Source of the DNA: Adiantum capillus-veneris
Lineage: Eukaryota > Streptophyta > Polypodiopsida > Polypodiales > Pteridaceae
DNA length: 64,000 nt
Reading direction: 5' to 3'
Assembly (NCBI GenBank): GCA_014529385.2
Contig: CM043945.1
Coordinates: forward strand, 143,228,741-143,292,740
Each line of letters opens with the position of its first letter. Positions within the stretch are counted from its first letter, which is position 1. The notes beneath the pieces were generated by a model. That model saw nothing but the letters and a program-made list of their open reading frames with translations, had not been told where the DNA came from and did not search any database. Below, in pieces: positions 33,956 to 45,165 of the stretch. Both the position numbers and the translations under genes were made by a program.

Positions 33956-35160
33956 CTACTCACTTTCTCTCCATGGAAGCGGAGCTGCACGCCTCTGAAC
34001 CTGCACAGCCTCCGATCTGTGCCAATTGCACTTAATCAGCATCATCAAAAGCATCATCAGATACATTGTCTGATGCATACATATAACATTATCTTTTGGA
34101 GGTTGATCCGAATTGAGATCTTCAAGAACAATCTCGCCTTCTCGCTTCTCGAACAACTTAATCCATTTTCCTACAATAGGCACCTTGAGCAAAGTTTCAT
34201 CAAGTTTGCATAATTGATATGTTGCATTATCAAAAACATGAAGAACCATATATGGTCCAAACCACCGTTTAACCATTTTCCGCATAGCAGTATATTGATT
34301 CTCCAAGCTACTGTCATAAACAAGTACCCACTCACTGTCTTTGATAGCATGAGATCATAGTCTGTGCTTTCCATCAAATGCTGCTTTATTCTTCAACCTT
34401 GCCTCCTTAAGCTTCTCTTTAGCCCGTTTGATATCTTCTTGACGCCTCTCAAGTTGGTGAAACCATAGAGCAAGCAAATCTTCTATAGACATACCCTCTT
34501 CCCATGGCATTATGGTCCAAGTCATAACCGCTTCCTTTATAGGCATAATGGGCTTTTGCCCATACATAAACTCAAACGCCATAAAACCTTGTAGCAGAAA
34601 TGTGTGTAGTGCGATCAACCCACGAAGCAAATGGTAAGAATTTAGGCCAATCACCAATATGCATGTGACATGCCTTTGCTAAAGCTTTAACAATAGGCAG
34701 ATGTCCTCTTTCACATTTCCCATTACCTTCCGGATTGTATGCTGTAGTGAGAGCCAGTATAATGCCCATACGAGCAAAAAACTCTTGAGCTTCATTTGCA
34801 TCCAACTCTCCTCTATCGATAGTAATTCTGCCAACACATCCATACCTAGAAATAACATCTTCAAGCAAGAATTTGCATACTGAACTTGTAGCTTTGGTAC
34901 GCAAAGCTCTACCTTCAACGTGGTTAGTAAGATCTTCTTTGGCAAGAACAATGTACCTCATTTGCCACACACCTACTGGCATCATAATTAGGTCCACCAC
35001 CCACTTGCAGTGCATCAATAGTGGATAGGTGGGATGCAATCCATCTCAATGTCGCACATTAGAATATTGTTGGCATATTAAGCATGTTGCCACAAATTGA
35101 GCCACATTTTTGTATGCCATTGGATGTTTGGTCAATGAATATCATTGAGATGGTTGTCTC
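33956..35160 (-). pseudogene. Orphan gypsy-type integrase block I
   Basis: Minus-strand coding holds an integrase remnant: the end of a zinc site (CLICQQ near 35080); a core with KWVVDLIMMPVG, RYIVLAKEDLTNHVEGRALR, LLEDVISRYG, ITIDRGELDANEAQEFF and AYNPEGNGKCERGH; then MAFEFMYGQKPIMPI, LLALWFHQLERRQEDI and RWFGPYMVLHVFD, the GPY/F module. Wording such as RxLEDLTxxVEGRALR differs from the other gypsy integrases here and recalls a type I associate with fungal and other non-seed-plant elements (recollection, unverified). No LTR was found for it. It is broken. Confidence 0.8.
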
Positions 35161-36740
35161 TACCTGCCCAAAGGGTGGTAGTGCTAAAGGCGTAATTTCA
35201 ATTGTTGATGAACACTTAGTTTAGTTTAAGTATAGGTGATGTGACACTTTAATTTAGAAATATCCTTCTTAACTTTTTAGAATTTTCCTAGCTAAAAGTG
35301 GAGTATGATGCAAGGGCCACATTTAGATGTGCAGCTAGGATTTGGTGTTTTCGGTTTCATGGAAGGTTGGACCTTTTGCCAGGCCATGGCTAGATAGCTC
35401 AAGGAATCCCTTTCTCTCTCTCCTCCTCTCCCTCCCTTATGTACACTCTCCTTGCACACAAAATTCACCTATCCTTTCAAAGCTTACATCTACCTTTATG
35501 CTCTACTCCCATCTGTTGTTTTATTAAATATTTTTTGTGCACAAGGTTCAAAGTGAGGTTGAAGCCATGGCCTCAATGGGCATGGATATTGTAGCTCGCT
35601 AGCTGCCTCTCATTCTTATCAATACGTGATTGTTTACAAAATGTTGTGGAATCTCACCCAACATGGAAGCTTTCACTCTCTACACACATGATTTATAGGT
35701 TGATTGACAAAGCATGCCATTGTCATTCACATGGGCTTGTTCTTTGTATAGATTGTAAAAGTTATAAGTAGTACTCTTGGTTTGCAGCAAACAAAGAGGG
35801 GACAAAGAACAAGGTGTCACCTCTTGTGAAAACCATCCTAGGTTTTAAAGATGCACTGATGGTCGTGTTACGCCGCATTCACACTTTGGTCTTAAAGCAG
35901 CTTATATAAAAGGGCTCACACCCTTCCATTTATGTCAAAACATAAGAGAAAACAAATAACCATCTTAATTAAAGCATAACCTAACTATCCATGCTCGTGT
36001 CAATTGTTCTTGAGCCACCATAGCTTTTGTGAGGAATTTAAGGCAGCAAAAGCTTGCTGCAATTTCCATTGCCCCTCTTTATCAACAACTACACTACTAT
36101 GGTGCTAGAAAACTAGTTCCATTGTACATAAGCATTGATAATGCTTCCTATTAGCTCCCTATTAGCATGTAGCCACTATCTCCTTGTAGCTCTACCTTCA
36201 TCATGGACTTCAACTATGCATGAGCATCAAATTAGATAAGAAGAGGGAGTGTATCTTGCTCTTGTGTGAGCATAGAAAAAAAACAAGCTCCCAATCAAAC
36301 CTCATCCTCTAACCAAACCTTGTCTACTTCCTCCTCCATCGCCTTACTCCACACGAGGTGGAGGATCTTGGGAGCATGCTAAGGTGGGGCAACATAAAAT
36401 AATGACATGACAATTGAGCCTCCCATTGTCACCATAAGAGTTTGCCATCTTCTCTTTCAATAACTGCACACGATATTTTACGGGTTGATTTGGACATGGT
36501 GATTATGGTCCTTATTCTAAAGGATTTGGGTTGATTTGGCTCAAAGAGTTTTTGTTTAACATACTTTGTGTAGTGTTGAAAGCAATGGAAAAGGTTTTTT
36601 GATGGGAAGCAAGGTGTAGTTGAAGATTATAAAGCAGATGAAACATGAAAGAATTTTCTATAGAGTTGGAGATTTTACTTTCAACTTGTGAATAATTCTC
36701 TACGCTATAACAACAAAGAACACTAGTGAGAATACAAAGG
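35161..36740. other. AT-rich stretch with no recognised gene
   Basis: Nothing recognisable was seen on either strand. Short readings here are scattered and without motifs. The stretch may be old intergenic or decayed element DNA. Confidence 0.5.
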
Positions 36741-36955
36741 AAATGGAAGCAAAAAACAAAAGTGCCACAAGTGTAAAAGCTTAAGCTGGAAGAGAAATCC
36801 TAGCTTGATTTTGGTACGTCACTCACATGTACGGCCTATGGTACTAGAGCCCTTGAGGTTCCTAGTGTGGGCGCTTTTCTTTGAGAAGCAAAAAGGCATG
36901 GGCATACAAGATAAGCACACACATCAAATGACTTTGAATCAATGTGAGAAAAAAA
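36740..36955 (+). repeat. LTR-like fragment related to the G LTR
   Basis: This stretch is an inverted match of about 200 bases to 57870-58075 in the G LTR. Shared words include AAGCTGGAAGAGAAATCC, TAGAGCCC and AAGCGCCCACACTGGGA-type sequence. It therefore looks like a fragment of an LTR of the G family in the opposite orientation, now without recognisable ends. Confidence 0.7.
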
Positions 36956-37406
36956 TTGAAAAAAGAGAAAATAAAAAGGCAAGAAAAATGAAATGAAAAG
37001 ACTTCCATTGAAATTCAAGCTTTTGTTTGGAGTTGTGAGAGTCAATTAGCTAATGAAGCTGAAAAACACAAATAGAGAATCCTGCATTTAGATCATCTTC
37101 TTGACTTAGCTAGCACTAAAGTGATTGTTTTAACCCTTAGTCATAGGTAACTAATTGATAGACTCATCCATAAGCCCAAAACTCTTGACTAATTAATTTT
37201 AGTAACTACAATTTGTTTTTTCTTAATGGTAGTGTATCATTTCATAATTCTTTGTATATGTACTCATTACCACATGTGCTTTGCCTTCTTCTTATGCATT
37301 ATTGCCATATGATTGAGCTTGCTGCCTCATCAATGTTTTTATTTTGCAAGTATATTCTTCATTGAGCATCTACCATGACATGGTTTTGTCAAAGGCGACA
37401 AAGCTT
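36956..37406. other. AT-rich stretch with no recognised gene
   Basis: No gene or element was recognised. If J is a true 3' LTR, this would be the internal tail of that element, but no coding is visible. Confidence 0.45.
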
Positions 37407-37839
37407 AGGAAGGGGGGAATGTTAGCAGCACCAACAAGAAGCAGTGGACCAACTTCAATAATGCTATTTTTAGCATACAATGCTTCATTTTTTGACAAAA
37501 TATTATTTGTATATGCACTTTTGATGTATTTACAGGCTCTACATGAGTTCCAAATTGTATAACTAACCCTACCATGATGCCTAGGAGCTATAGAGATGCA
37601 CACATTTTATGCATCTCATGGGGGTGGTCAAAAATATTTTTTATGCCCTAGGTATAAAAGTGAAAGTTTGGTCATTTTTCACTTATCCTCTTGAGAGTGG
37701 AGCTTTCATGGAAAGCTTGTAAAGAAGGTGGAGATGGTGATGCTTGTAGTGGAGCTTCCCTCGTGCTTCCACTCTTTTTATGACATGTAATGGAAAGCTA
37801 AGTGCTCTTGTTCTTCTATCTCTTTGTCATTTGTGTTAA
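37407..37839 (+). repeat. Candidate LTR J with preceding purine tract
   Basis: A purine tract (AGGAAGGGGGGAA, 37407-37419) is directly followed by TGTTAGCAGC. The sequence continues without coding to GTGTTAACA, or, by another reading, to CTAACA at 37860. This is the layout of a polypurine tract and 3' LTR on the plus strand. There is no partner LTR, and its right end overlaps the terminal repeat of K, so the boundary is uncertain. Confidence 0.5.
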
Positions 37840-39179
37840 CACTAGAATGGTAACCTAACAGGACATAAAAGTGTCCATTCAGGGTTTTGGGAAAAAATTC
37901 CAAAACCATAGTAGATCCACTCATTTTGAAAAATCCTTTCATGAGCTTATAGTTCAATAACTACTACACATGGAAAAAATGAGAAACTTGTAATTTTTCT
38001 CATCCCTTGGTCACTACAAGCCTCCAAAGTTGATGGACCAGTGCATTTTGCCCAAAACAACAATTTCTTACGGTTGATTGCATATAAATAAGAGTGGATA
38101 TTTTTGTAGGACATGAGATAAAATGCCCTGTTAACTTCAATGGGTTGGTGACCAAAACATATGGTTGCTTTTACCTCACTAATTTGTTTTTGGGCAAAAA
38201 AAATAGGTACAAAAAAGTTGCATTTTTGCCATTCTGCGGACCTATCATCAAAGTTTCTATAGTCACGCTCAATACAGATACTATATATATATTCTCTTAG
38301 TTCCCTTTGGGCCTTTGGATTCAAAAGGAGCCATGGATCATGTCAAAATGATAGTGGATCTCTTACAATTGGAACCTTGGGGGCAATGATAAAGTGCTAA
38401 ATACAGCAAACATGAAAAAACTGGGTTTAGCATCATGACCTCTAGAATCCCATAGAAACTACTCAATATCTAGCCAAGTTTGTAGTCTATGATTAGATAT
38501 GGTTACTACCTACAAAATACACACAATTGGCCTAAGAAACTAGCAATATTGAGAAAGTTATACTTGCTACTCTAAAATGTATCGTATTCTTCAACAATCA
38601 AAAAACTCAACCATCATCATATACTATGCTACATAGCATATTAGGTCCCCCAAAACTCAAGGAAGATTAGCTTTATGTTATACATTACACTTACTCAATC
38701 AAAATTGAATTTGGATATCAAGAAAGCCACCAAAAAAATCATAAAAGTGCTAATTTTGGCAAAAAAACAGGATTATGAAATTCTTGTAAATTGGTCATAA
38801 CTTTCAATTTTAACACTTAGCTCTCCCTTCAAGCATCAAAACATGTTGAGAACTATGAAGGCCTAACCTCTAGCCATCTAAACGTCACAAACATGAATTT
38901 TAGAGTGGTATAGTTGCCAAAAATTGAAAAAAAGCCAAAAACAGGACCCGTTTTTTCACACAGTTTAGGTTCAAAAATGTTGTGCAAGAGTACGGCTAAT
39001 GGTGAGATCGATACTCCAAAAAAAATGCTAAGTTTTTTTCAGCTGATAAGGCAACTTTGTGGATATATAGCACCTAGAAAAATCATTTTCATACTCTTCA
39101 AATAATTCAAGCAAAATGGTCACTTAACAGGACACAAAAGTGTCCAAGGACATAAAAGTGTCCTGTTACCATTCTAGTG
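37840..39179. mobile_element. Small TIR DNA transposon K flanked by TTAA
   Basis: This is a 1340-bp AT-rich element with perfect 15-bp terminal inverted repeats, CACTAGAATGGTAAC at 37840-37854 and its complement at 39165-39179. Both sides carry TTAA (37836-37839, 39180-39183). Near the ends lie palindromes GGACAYAAAAGTGTCC, once at left (37861-37876) and twice at right (39130-39145, 39149-39164). No transposase coding is visible, so it is non-autonomous. The TTAA duplication and a TIR reading C-x-CTAGAA resemble piggyBac. The CACTA start resembles CACTA/EnSpm, but the 3-bp flanks TAA and TTA do not match, which argues against it. Confidence 0.72.
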
Positions 39180-39183
39180 TTAA

Positions 39184-40171
39184 TGATATGTGGTTAATGA
39201 AATTGCAGGTTATGAGATGTATAGCTTTATGGATGGTTATAGTGGTTATAACTAAATACATGAAGACAGAGAGACTTCCAGGGATAAGGGTACTGGAAGT
39301 CTGGGAACTGAAGACCAGGAAATTCTAGAATCAGCCATTTTAAGCCTTTTTCATGTATAGCCAGTTCCAGAGCCAGTCAAAAGGTCAAAAAAGTCTCAGT
39401 GTGACAAAACCATGTCAGTACCAAAATCAGTAAAGTGTTAGAACCAGTATTTGTTTTTATGGGGAAAAGGGTCAGTTGGACTATGTGTGATAATCATTTC
39501 AAAGAATATGGAGAGTATTAGCCAATGCATGTATGCCACATCATTAGCGGTGCACAAAACTCTAGGAACGGTAAGTAGTGGAGCTTTTATGGCGTGAATG
39601 CGTATAACAGTAAGGTGAGTATGCATTTTTCCTCGTAAGTCTCATGCACGACGTATGCCTATTGTTATCCATTCACCATCCCCGAGCTCTGAAGTTTTTT
39701 CACTGCAACCACAAACTTCTTCGTTTGAGGAAATTGTTGATTGCTGTCTATCTTTACCAGCCACACCATGATACGAGTTTGGGGATTCAAGTAAGTCCTC
39801 TGCTTCTTCTTCTACTGATTCATCGTATTCACGGTGTATGGGTAGGAAGAAAATGTCGAAAAAGATGTAGGAAACTATAGAGGAAACCCAAGCACTTATT
39901 GCTGCAGCAAAAGCTTCTCTTCCACTTATCCCTCACAATAAGATACAACGATATGTGTTTACTGAGCAAGCCGAGGCATTATTCCGACTGTGGGATTTGC
40001 ATGTGGTTGTGCAAGCCACAAGAATTGAGTTTGACACAGCTATCATTAGATAGGTTCTTGATTCCTTCAATGTTGATGAAGGAAGAGCTATGGTATATGG
40101 TAGGAAAGTGACAGTAACTCCGGAAAATATTTCTTTTGCCTTCAAGATGCCAAATGAGCCAAAGCCATCTG
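39184..40171 (+). pseudogene. C2 reverse transcriptase scrap and start of accessory region
   Basis: The first about 60 bases match C1 reverse transcriptase (GYEMYSFMDGYSGYN). From about 39262 the sequence matches C1 25016-25930, including the Ser-rich start of the accessory region and the block reading RIEFDTAIIR and FKMPNEPKPS. It stops at the ATCTG target site of E. Confidence 0.8.
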
Positions 40172-40659
40172 TGTTATGGAATTGATATCTTATTATTTAT
40201 TGCATCTGTGACAGGTGGAAAAGGCTTGACCGAGCTAAGCTATTGCAAAAGGATATCATATTTTATGTACATTTCATTATTCAAGTGCTCTTTATGAGCT
40301 TTGGACATTTATGACCGGCCGGCCAGTTTGTACTCACTTTGACCATTCAAGAATTTATAAATTAAATACGTGCAAGAGGGAAATGGTCACTCTTGCACGG
40401 GGGGAGATTGTACCCAGTGTTTGCGTTGTTCTTCTCTCCTCTTCCCTATTCTCTCTCGTCGTGCCGGCGTAGCACTCCACTCTAGGAGGTGCGCCTGCAC
40501 GTGTTCTTTCGCTCTCTCCTGCTCTCTGTTTCTCTCTGTTCGTATTGTGCTCGATTATGGATTTGTGCGAATCGATAGGTACGTAGATTTATGCGTTTAT
40601 GTCTTGCTATGCGCTATTTGGAGTATTTTGCAGGGTTCTCTACGCTCTCGACTGTAGCA
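40172..40659 (+). repeat. E 5' LTR (488 bp)
   Basis: It runs TGTTATGGAATTGATATC to CTCGACTGTAGCA. A TATA box (TTTATAAATTAAA, about 40354-40366) is followed within a few bases by a perfect 10-bp hairpin (40369-40399). The palindrome GGCCGGCC lies near 40317. Confidence 0.95.
40369..40399 (+). promoter_or_regulatory. Hairpin just downstream of the E LTR TATA box
   Basis: The perfect 10-bp inverted repeat CGTGCAAGAG/CTCTTGCACG has an 11-base loop. It starts about 15 bases after the TATA box, so it would lie at or near the 5' end of the transcript. It is identical in the 3' LTR (45803-45833). Confidence 0.8.
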
Positions 40660-40660
40660 G

Positions 40661-40672
40661 TGGTATTAGAGC
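40661..40672 (+). promoter_or_regulatory. E primer-binding site
   Basis: TGGTATTAGAGC, one base after the 5' LTR, differs in one base from the initiator tRNA-Met complement. This fixes the element orientation as plus. Confidence 0.88.
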
Positions 40673-40930
40673 GCAAGGCTACGCTCTTGGACATAACAGA
40701 GAATCAAGGAGGTCGACAACTTGGCATCTGAGAAAAAAAATTAGATCTTTGTGATTCCTAGAGATAAGTACAACTACACAATTATTTTCTATTTCATATA
40801 ATTTTATTGTTTTGTCTCTTTGTTGTGGCAAAGTCTTCGGAGATCTTAACATCAATTTTTTTTAAATTAATCTGTGATTAGTGTAGACATTCAAATAGAG
40901 ATCGAGTACAAATAGCAATATTTTATGTAG

Positions 40931-41035
40931 TAAGAAAAGCCTGAATATTGCTTATATAGTGAATAGCACTCCTTATTAATAATAATAAGTGAATATTGCT
41001 TATATAGTGAATAGCACTCCTTATTAATAATAATA
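40931..41035. repeat. Tandem duplication of about 50 bp in E
   Basis: The unit TGAATATTGCTTATATAGTG, continuing to CCTTATTAATAATAATAA, occurs twice in direct succession, at about 40941 and 40990. Confidence 0.9.
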
Positions 41036-41485
41036 ATATTGATATAATTAGTCTACATACTAGTAGATTGCATATGATTAAGAGGGTGGATCGTTAACTG
41101 CCACAACCAGGCCTTTGACATTAAGCAACAATCTGCCATAATAGCGGCATCAGCAGAGTTGTTGCACCAACCAATTTTCGTACAGTAGCGGCATGAACCC
41201 CGATAGCAACCTTGCATGCAGTGGGGTAGTAGAATGAAAAAAAAAAACCCATAAAAACAATGAGGAGCTATAGTAATCGCCAACGGCCAACCACAACTTG
41301 CATGCCACCCGGTCGCGTATGCGACAAAGTCTGCATGAGATGAGGGTTCAATTTTTTTCGAAGCAAAGCTTCACTTGAACCATATATTTTTCTCACACAC
41401 AACCACCTCATGCAATTCGCAGCCTTTCACGACCAACAACTCTCCTCAAAAGTAATGGTTGTAAGCGTTTCTCATCATCATCCCT

Positions 41486-41631
<146 letters not shown>

Positions 41632-41841
41632 CCGCTCAACCAACTACCGGTTGAGAGAAAAACTACGAGAAACTGCATGGCGGCTTGATGGATCAGAGAA
41701 CAACTAGGAAACTACCAAGTCACAGCTCTCTATGCACACTGAGTGCCAGTGCAAGAACACACACTCTCTCTCTACCTATCTGTCCTTCTCTCCCTCTCGA
41801 CACTCTGCGAGGCTCATTAGCTGCCAAGATCAGACTCAATA

Positions 41842-42132
<291 letters not shown>

Positions 42133-42682
42133 GTTGGTGACCACACCGACGACTACACACACACACACACACACGTGCACACTGGCATGCGGGCTCACTC
42201 TCTCTATCTGCTGTAACGTCCAGTAGTTGACACAAGATATCAACCTCACGAACATTGACAACACACATACTCTCTTTCTCTGCCCCTTATTTGCACGGCT
42301 ATACACACACTACGCCGCCAACCAACCTTACTTTTTCTCACTTGTGAGCAGCAGTAGCGGCAACCAATCTTTTGATTCCTCTTCACCCACCAAGGTCCAA
42401 AACTCTCCCTCGAGTGCATGGCACCCACAACCACCCGCCTCTAGATCAGAAGAAGCACGCTATGCATGCCGGCGCCCAACCACAACACACAGACATACGT
42501 ACGTACGTTTTGTGCTCACCTTCTATGTACCGACCCTCAGTGCTCGTTTTCCTCTTGCTCTGCTCATGGCAGCCCTTGGCTCGACTCTTCATACCCTTCG
42601 TTTTCCCTTTCAACCCCAGGCCCGAGAGCAGCGCCATCCTGCCGGCAAAGCCCAGCCAACACCTCCCTTTACAACCTCCTCC

Positions 42683-43711
42683 GACATTGATGAAGCTCTT
42701 TCGCGACCGCTGCACTATTTTGTGCGACACCGACGCTGCAGCTCTAACGATGTTGAGGATGATTTTTTTGAATTCTTTTTACTTTTCATTTTATTTTATA
42801 CCCAGACATAGTATTACAACCCTAAGGATTGTATGAGGTAGGTCCCATAGGAAAACATTTCATTACTCCCTCTCCTCCCCCCCTCGTCTCTTGCTTTGGA
42901 TGCAAACACACCTATGGCAACCCCCCCACTACTTACAGAGCCGGACATTGATGAAGTTATCAGCAATTAGTGTAATACTTTCTCCAACAACGCGTTATTG
43001 GGCATTGCCACTGATGATGCTGGCTTTTTACTCGTCAAGTCTTTTACTTTATTTTGTACCCTGACATTGGAGTAGATCCCCAAGGATTGTATCTGATTGT
43101 TTTCATAGGTAATTTTAGCATTTTGAAGACTGTTAATATAACATTTCATTTCATTTCTTTCCGTCTCTTTCTTCCCCGTTCCCAGTATGCCTATTTACAG
43201 AGGCGGTATTTGACGATGCTGACGACACTTTTTCTTTAATTTTTATTTCCTTTACTTCATTTTCATATGTACCCAAGCATTGGATTAGGTTGCTAAATTT
43301 ACATGGATTGTATCAATTTGGCCTATCTATAATTTTGGCCTTTTTGAAGACGTTTAATACGACAATTTCATTTCATTTCTTTATCTCTCGTCGGCCTCCC
43401 AATATGATTTCTAATCACGATGGACATTGAGGAAACTCTTCGGCAAACATTGAGGAAGCTTTCTCAGATAAACACCTGCTGTCGGGCAACCACAAAAATC
43501 GAAAATGATGTCGATGATTTTTAGAATGATGCTTTTAGGGTTTTAATTTTAGTATTTCACTTTACTTCATTTTATTTTAGTACCCAAACATCGGATTAGA
43601 TTCACACTAATTGTATCAATTTTGACTCAAAATGTAATTCAACGACGTTTAATGTAACATTTTATTTCATTTTATTTCTCGCCTTTTTGTTGCATCTGAA
43701 CCTCCACACCA

Positions 43712-43749
<38 letters not shown>

Positions 43750-43960
43750 ACAACTGAGACTACTTGTAGAAGCTGACATCCACAAAACTCTTCCATGACT
43801 AATGCAATACTTTTAGCGACGACGCCTAATGCCGCGCATCCACGGGACTTGACGACGATGACACTGATTTTAGTTTATTTTTTCTATACAGACATTGTAT
43901 TAGATCCATAAGAACTGTATTAGTTTGCTCTTATAGGTAATTTGTATAAGTTGCAGACTC
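42683..43960. repeat. Five diverged tandem units of about 250 bp in E
   Basis: Each unit starts near a GACATTGATGAAG-type word (42683, 42944, about 43200, 43423, 43774). It then has a TTTCATTTTATTTTGTACC stretch, an ACATTGGATTAGATCC core, GGATTGTATCAATTTG and, in several units, GACGTTTAATATAACATTTC. Spacings are about 261, 256, 223 and 351 bases; the last includes a 32-C run (43715-43746). Units are strongly diverged, so the array is older than the E insertion. Confidence 0.8.
43715..43746. repeat. Run of 32 C in E
   Basis: An uninterrupted C homopolymer lies inside the fourth-to-fifth tandem unit. Its true length is uncertain because of sequencing limits. Confidence 0.9.
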
Positions 43961-44159
43961 TCATACTACATATCTAGTACAAGTTCAGAAGAGAAGCTTA
44001 AGTTTTTGGTCTTGCCAGACATTTTCTTGATGCATATTCTTTTACATATTTTGATGTCTGATTGGCAATGTCCGACAGAGCAACTAAGGTCAAATCAATT
44101 TTGCATTATTTTCTTTATTCATGAACCAATCTACTATTTATAATAGGGCCTTCACCTGA

Positions 44160-44221
44160 TGTATGCTCGTGATATCATGACTAGACACTAGTATGCTCGT
44201 GATATCATAATTAAACACTAG
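44160..44221. repeat. Tandem duplication of about 31 bp in E
   Basis: TATGCTCGTGATATCAT, followed by an AAACACTAG-type end, occurs twice in succession with three or four differences. Confidence 0.88.
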
Positions 44222-44455
44222 TCAATACCCTTTAACAATTATAAATAATAAATTTTACAATGTTAAGCACTATAGAGACAACAACTTGCGATATCAAGGG
44301 GACAACTCCATTTATTCAAACAAAAACAATCTAGAATATATTGATTCCATCTCACGTTTCGATTAATCCAAGGCTCATCATTGTAAATGACTTTTGCTAA
44401 TTACAGTTCTCTCCCACTTGTATCTCTCTCCCCACGCACAGACTGGTACATATTT

Positions 44456-44510
44456 CAGATGCACTACATCATCTAGAGTCTGATGATTTACAGAGAGAAA
44501 ACAGGTAAGT
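44456..44510 (+). other. Exon-like segment in E
   Basis: A stretch preceded by TATTTCAG and followed by GTAAGTTC has both splice consensus edges (about 44459-44505). One frame is open across it (reading ALHHLESDDLQRENR). This could be an exon of a captured host gene. It is short, and such edges occur by chance. Confidence 0.3.
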
Positions 44511-44947
44511 TCTCTTTGCATTTTCATTTTGGGTTTTGAAAAATCTTGTCAGAAACAGAAGTAATTATACACTGATATCACTCTCTCAGATACTCATAGT
44601 CCTACACATATTTCTTAATACCATTCCATAGAGAACACCAACGTTACATAAATTCAACACATCTAGCTTACTTATCAGCTTGATTACCATTTATTTCTTG
44701 AAAGAAGGCATGGCTCTTTTAATTACCTGCATTCTCTAACATTGTGCCAGTACTTGTATTAAACAAAATTGCTATTGTGATCATTTCACATTGAGATATG
44801 CAGCTAGTCACGTGAGTCGCGGTGCTTTCCGTTAAATACAAATTTGCCAGTACTTTGTTACTCAATCTTACTCCAATGTGGTGTGGAACATGTAGTACAT
44901 TCTTTTATGTTTTTATGCCTTGCCTCGTCCATTGGTCACATGCACAC

Positions 44948-45165
44948 AGATTCGCCGATTTAGGCAGTGTGTAAATGCTCACCTTGGTGTAGATTCGCCG
45001 ATTTAGGCAACACCAGTTATCTGTGCAGATCCGCCTATTTAGGCAACACACTGACAACTTGCAAATTCACAATGGTAAATGTAGATCCGCCGATATAGGC
45101 AGCATTAGTGTAGATTCGCCGATCTAGGCAGCACGTCTTATTGGTGTAGATTCGTCGGTTGAGGC
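44948..45165. repeat. Six copies of an AGATTCGCCGATTTAGGCA motif in E
   Basis: The 19-bp motif recurs at about 44948, 44991, 45027, 45083, 45112 and 45148 with one to four differences each, separated by variable spacers of 10-37 bases. The core GCCGATTTAGGC has a 3-bp inverted repeat. Several copies are followed by AACACC or AGCA. The cluster sits 440 bases before the 3' LTR. Confidence 0.85.

Noticed and set aside
37840-39179. K as a standard CACTA/EnSpm element
   Set aside because: CACTA elements make 3-bp duplications. Here the 3-bp flanks differ (TAA and TTA) while the 4-bp TTAA matches. Kept open as an alternative only.
42227-42836. Open frame of about 190 residues in the E interior
   Set aside because: It covers microsatellite edges and the first tandem unit, has no domain, and an overlapping frame of similar length exists. 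Coding is not supported beyond the repeat.
43715-43746. Homopolymer C and G runs as functional signals in general
   Set aside because: Their length is prone to sequencing and assembly error. Only the one at the F polypurine position has a structural reason to be noted.
44948-45165. Spaced repeats in E as a CRISPR array
   Set aside because: Spacers vary from about 10 to 37 bases, copies are diverged, there are no cas genes, and the DNA is clearly eukaryotic.
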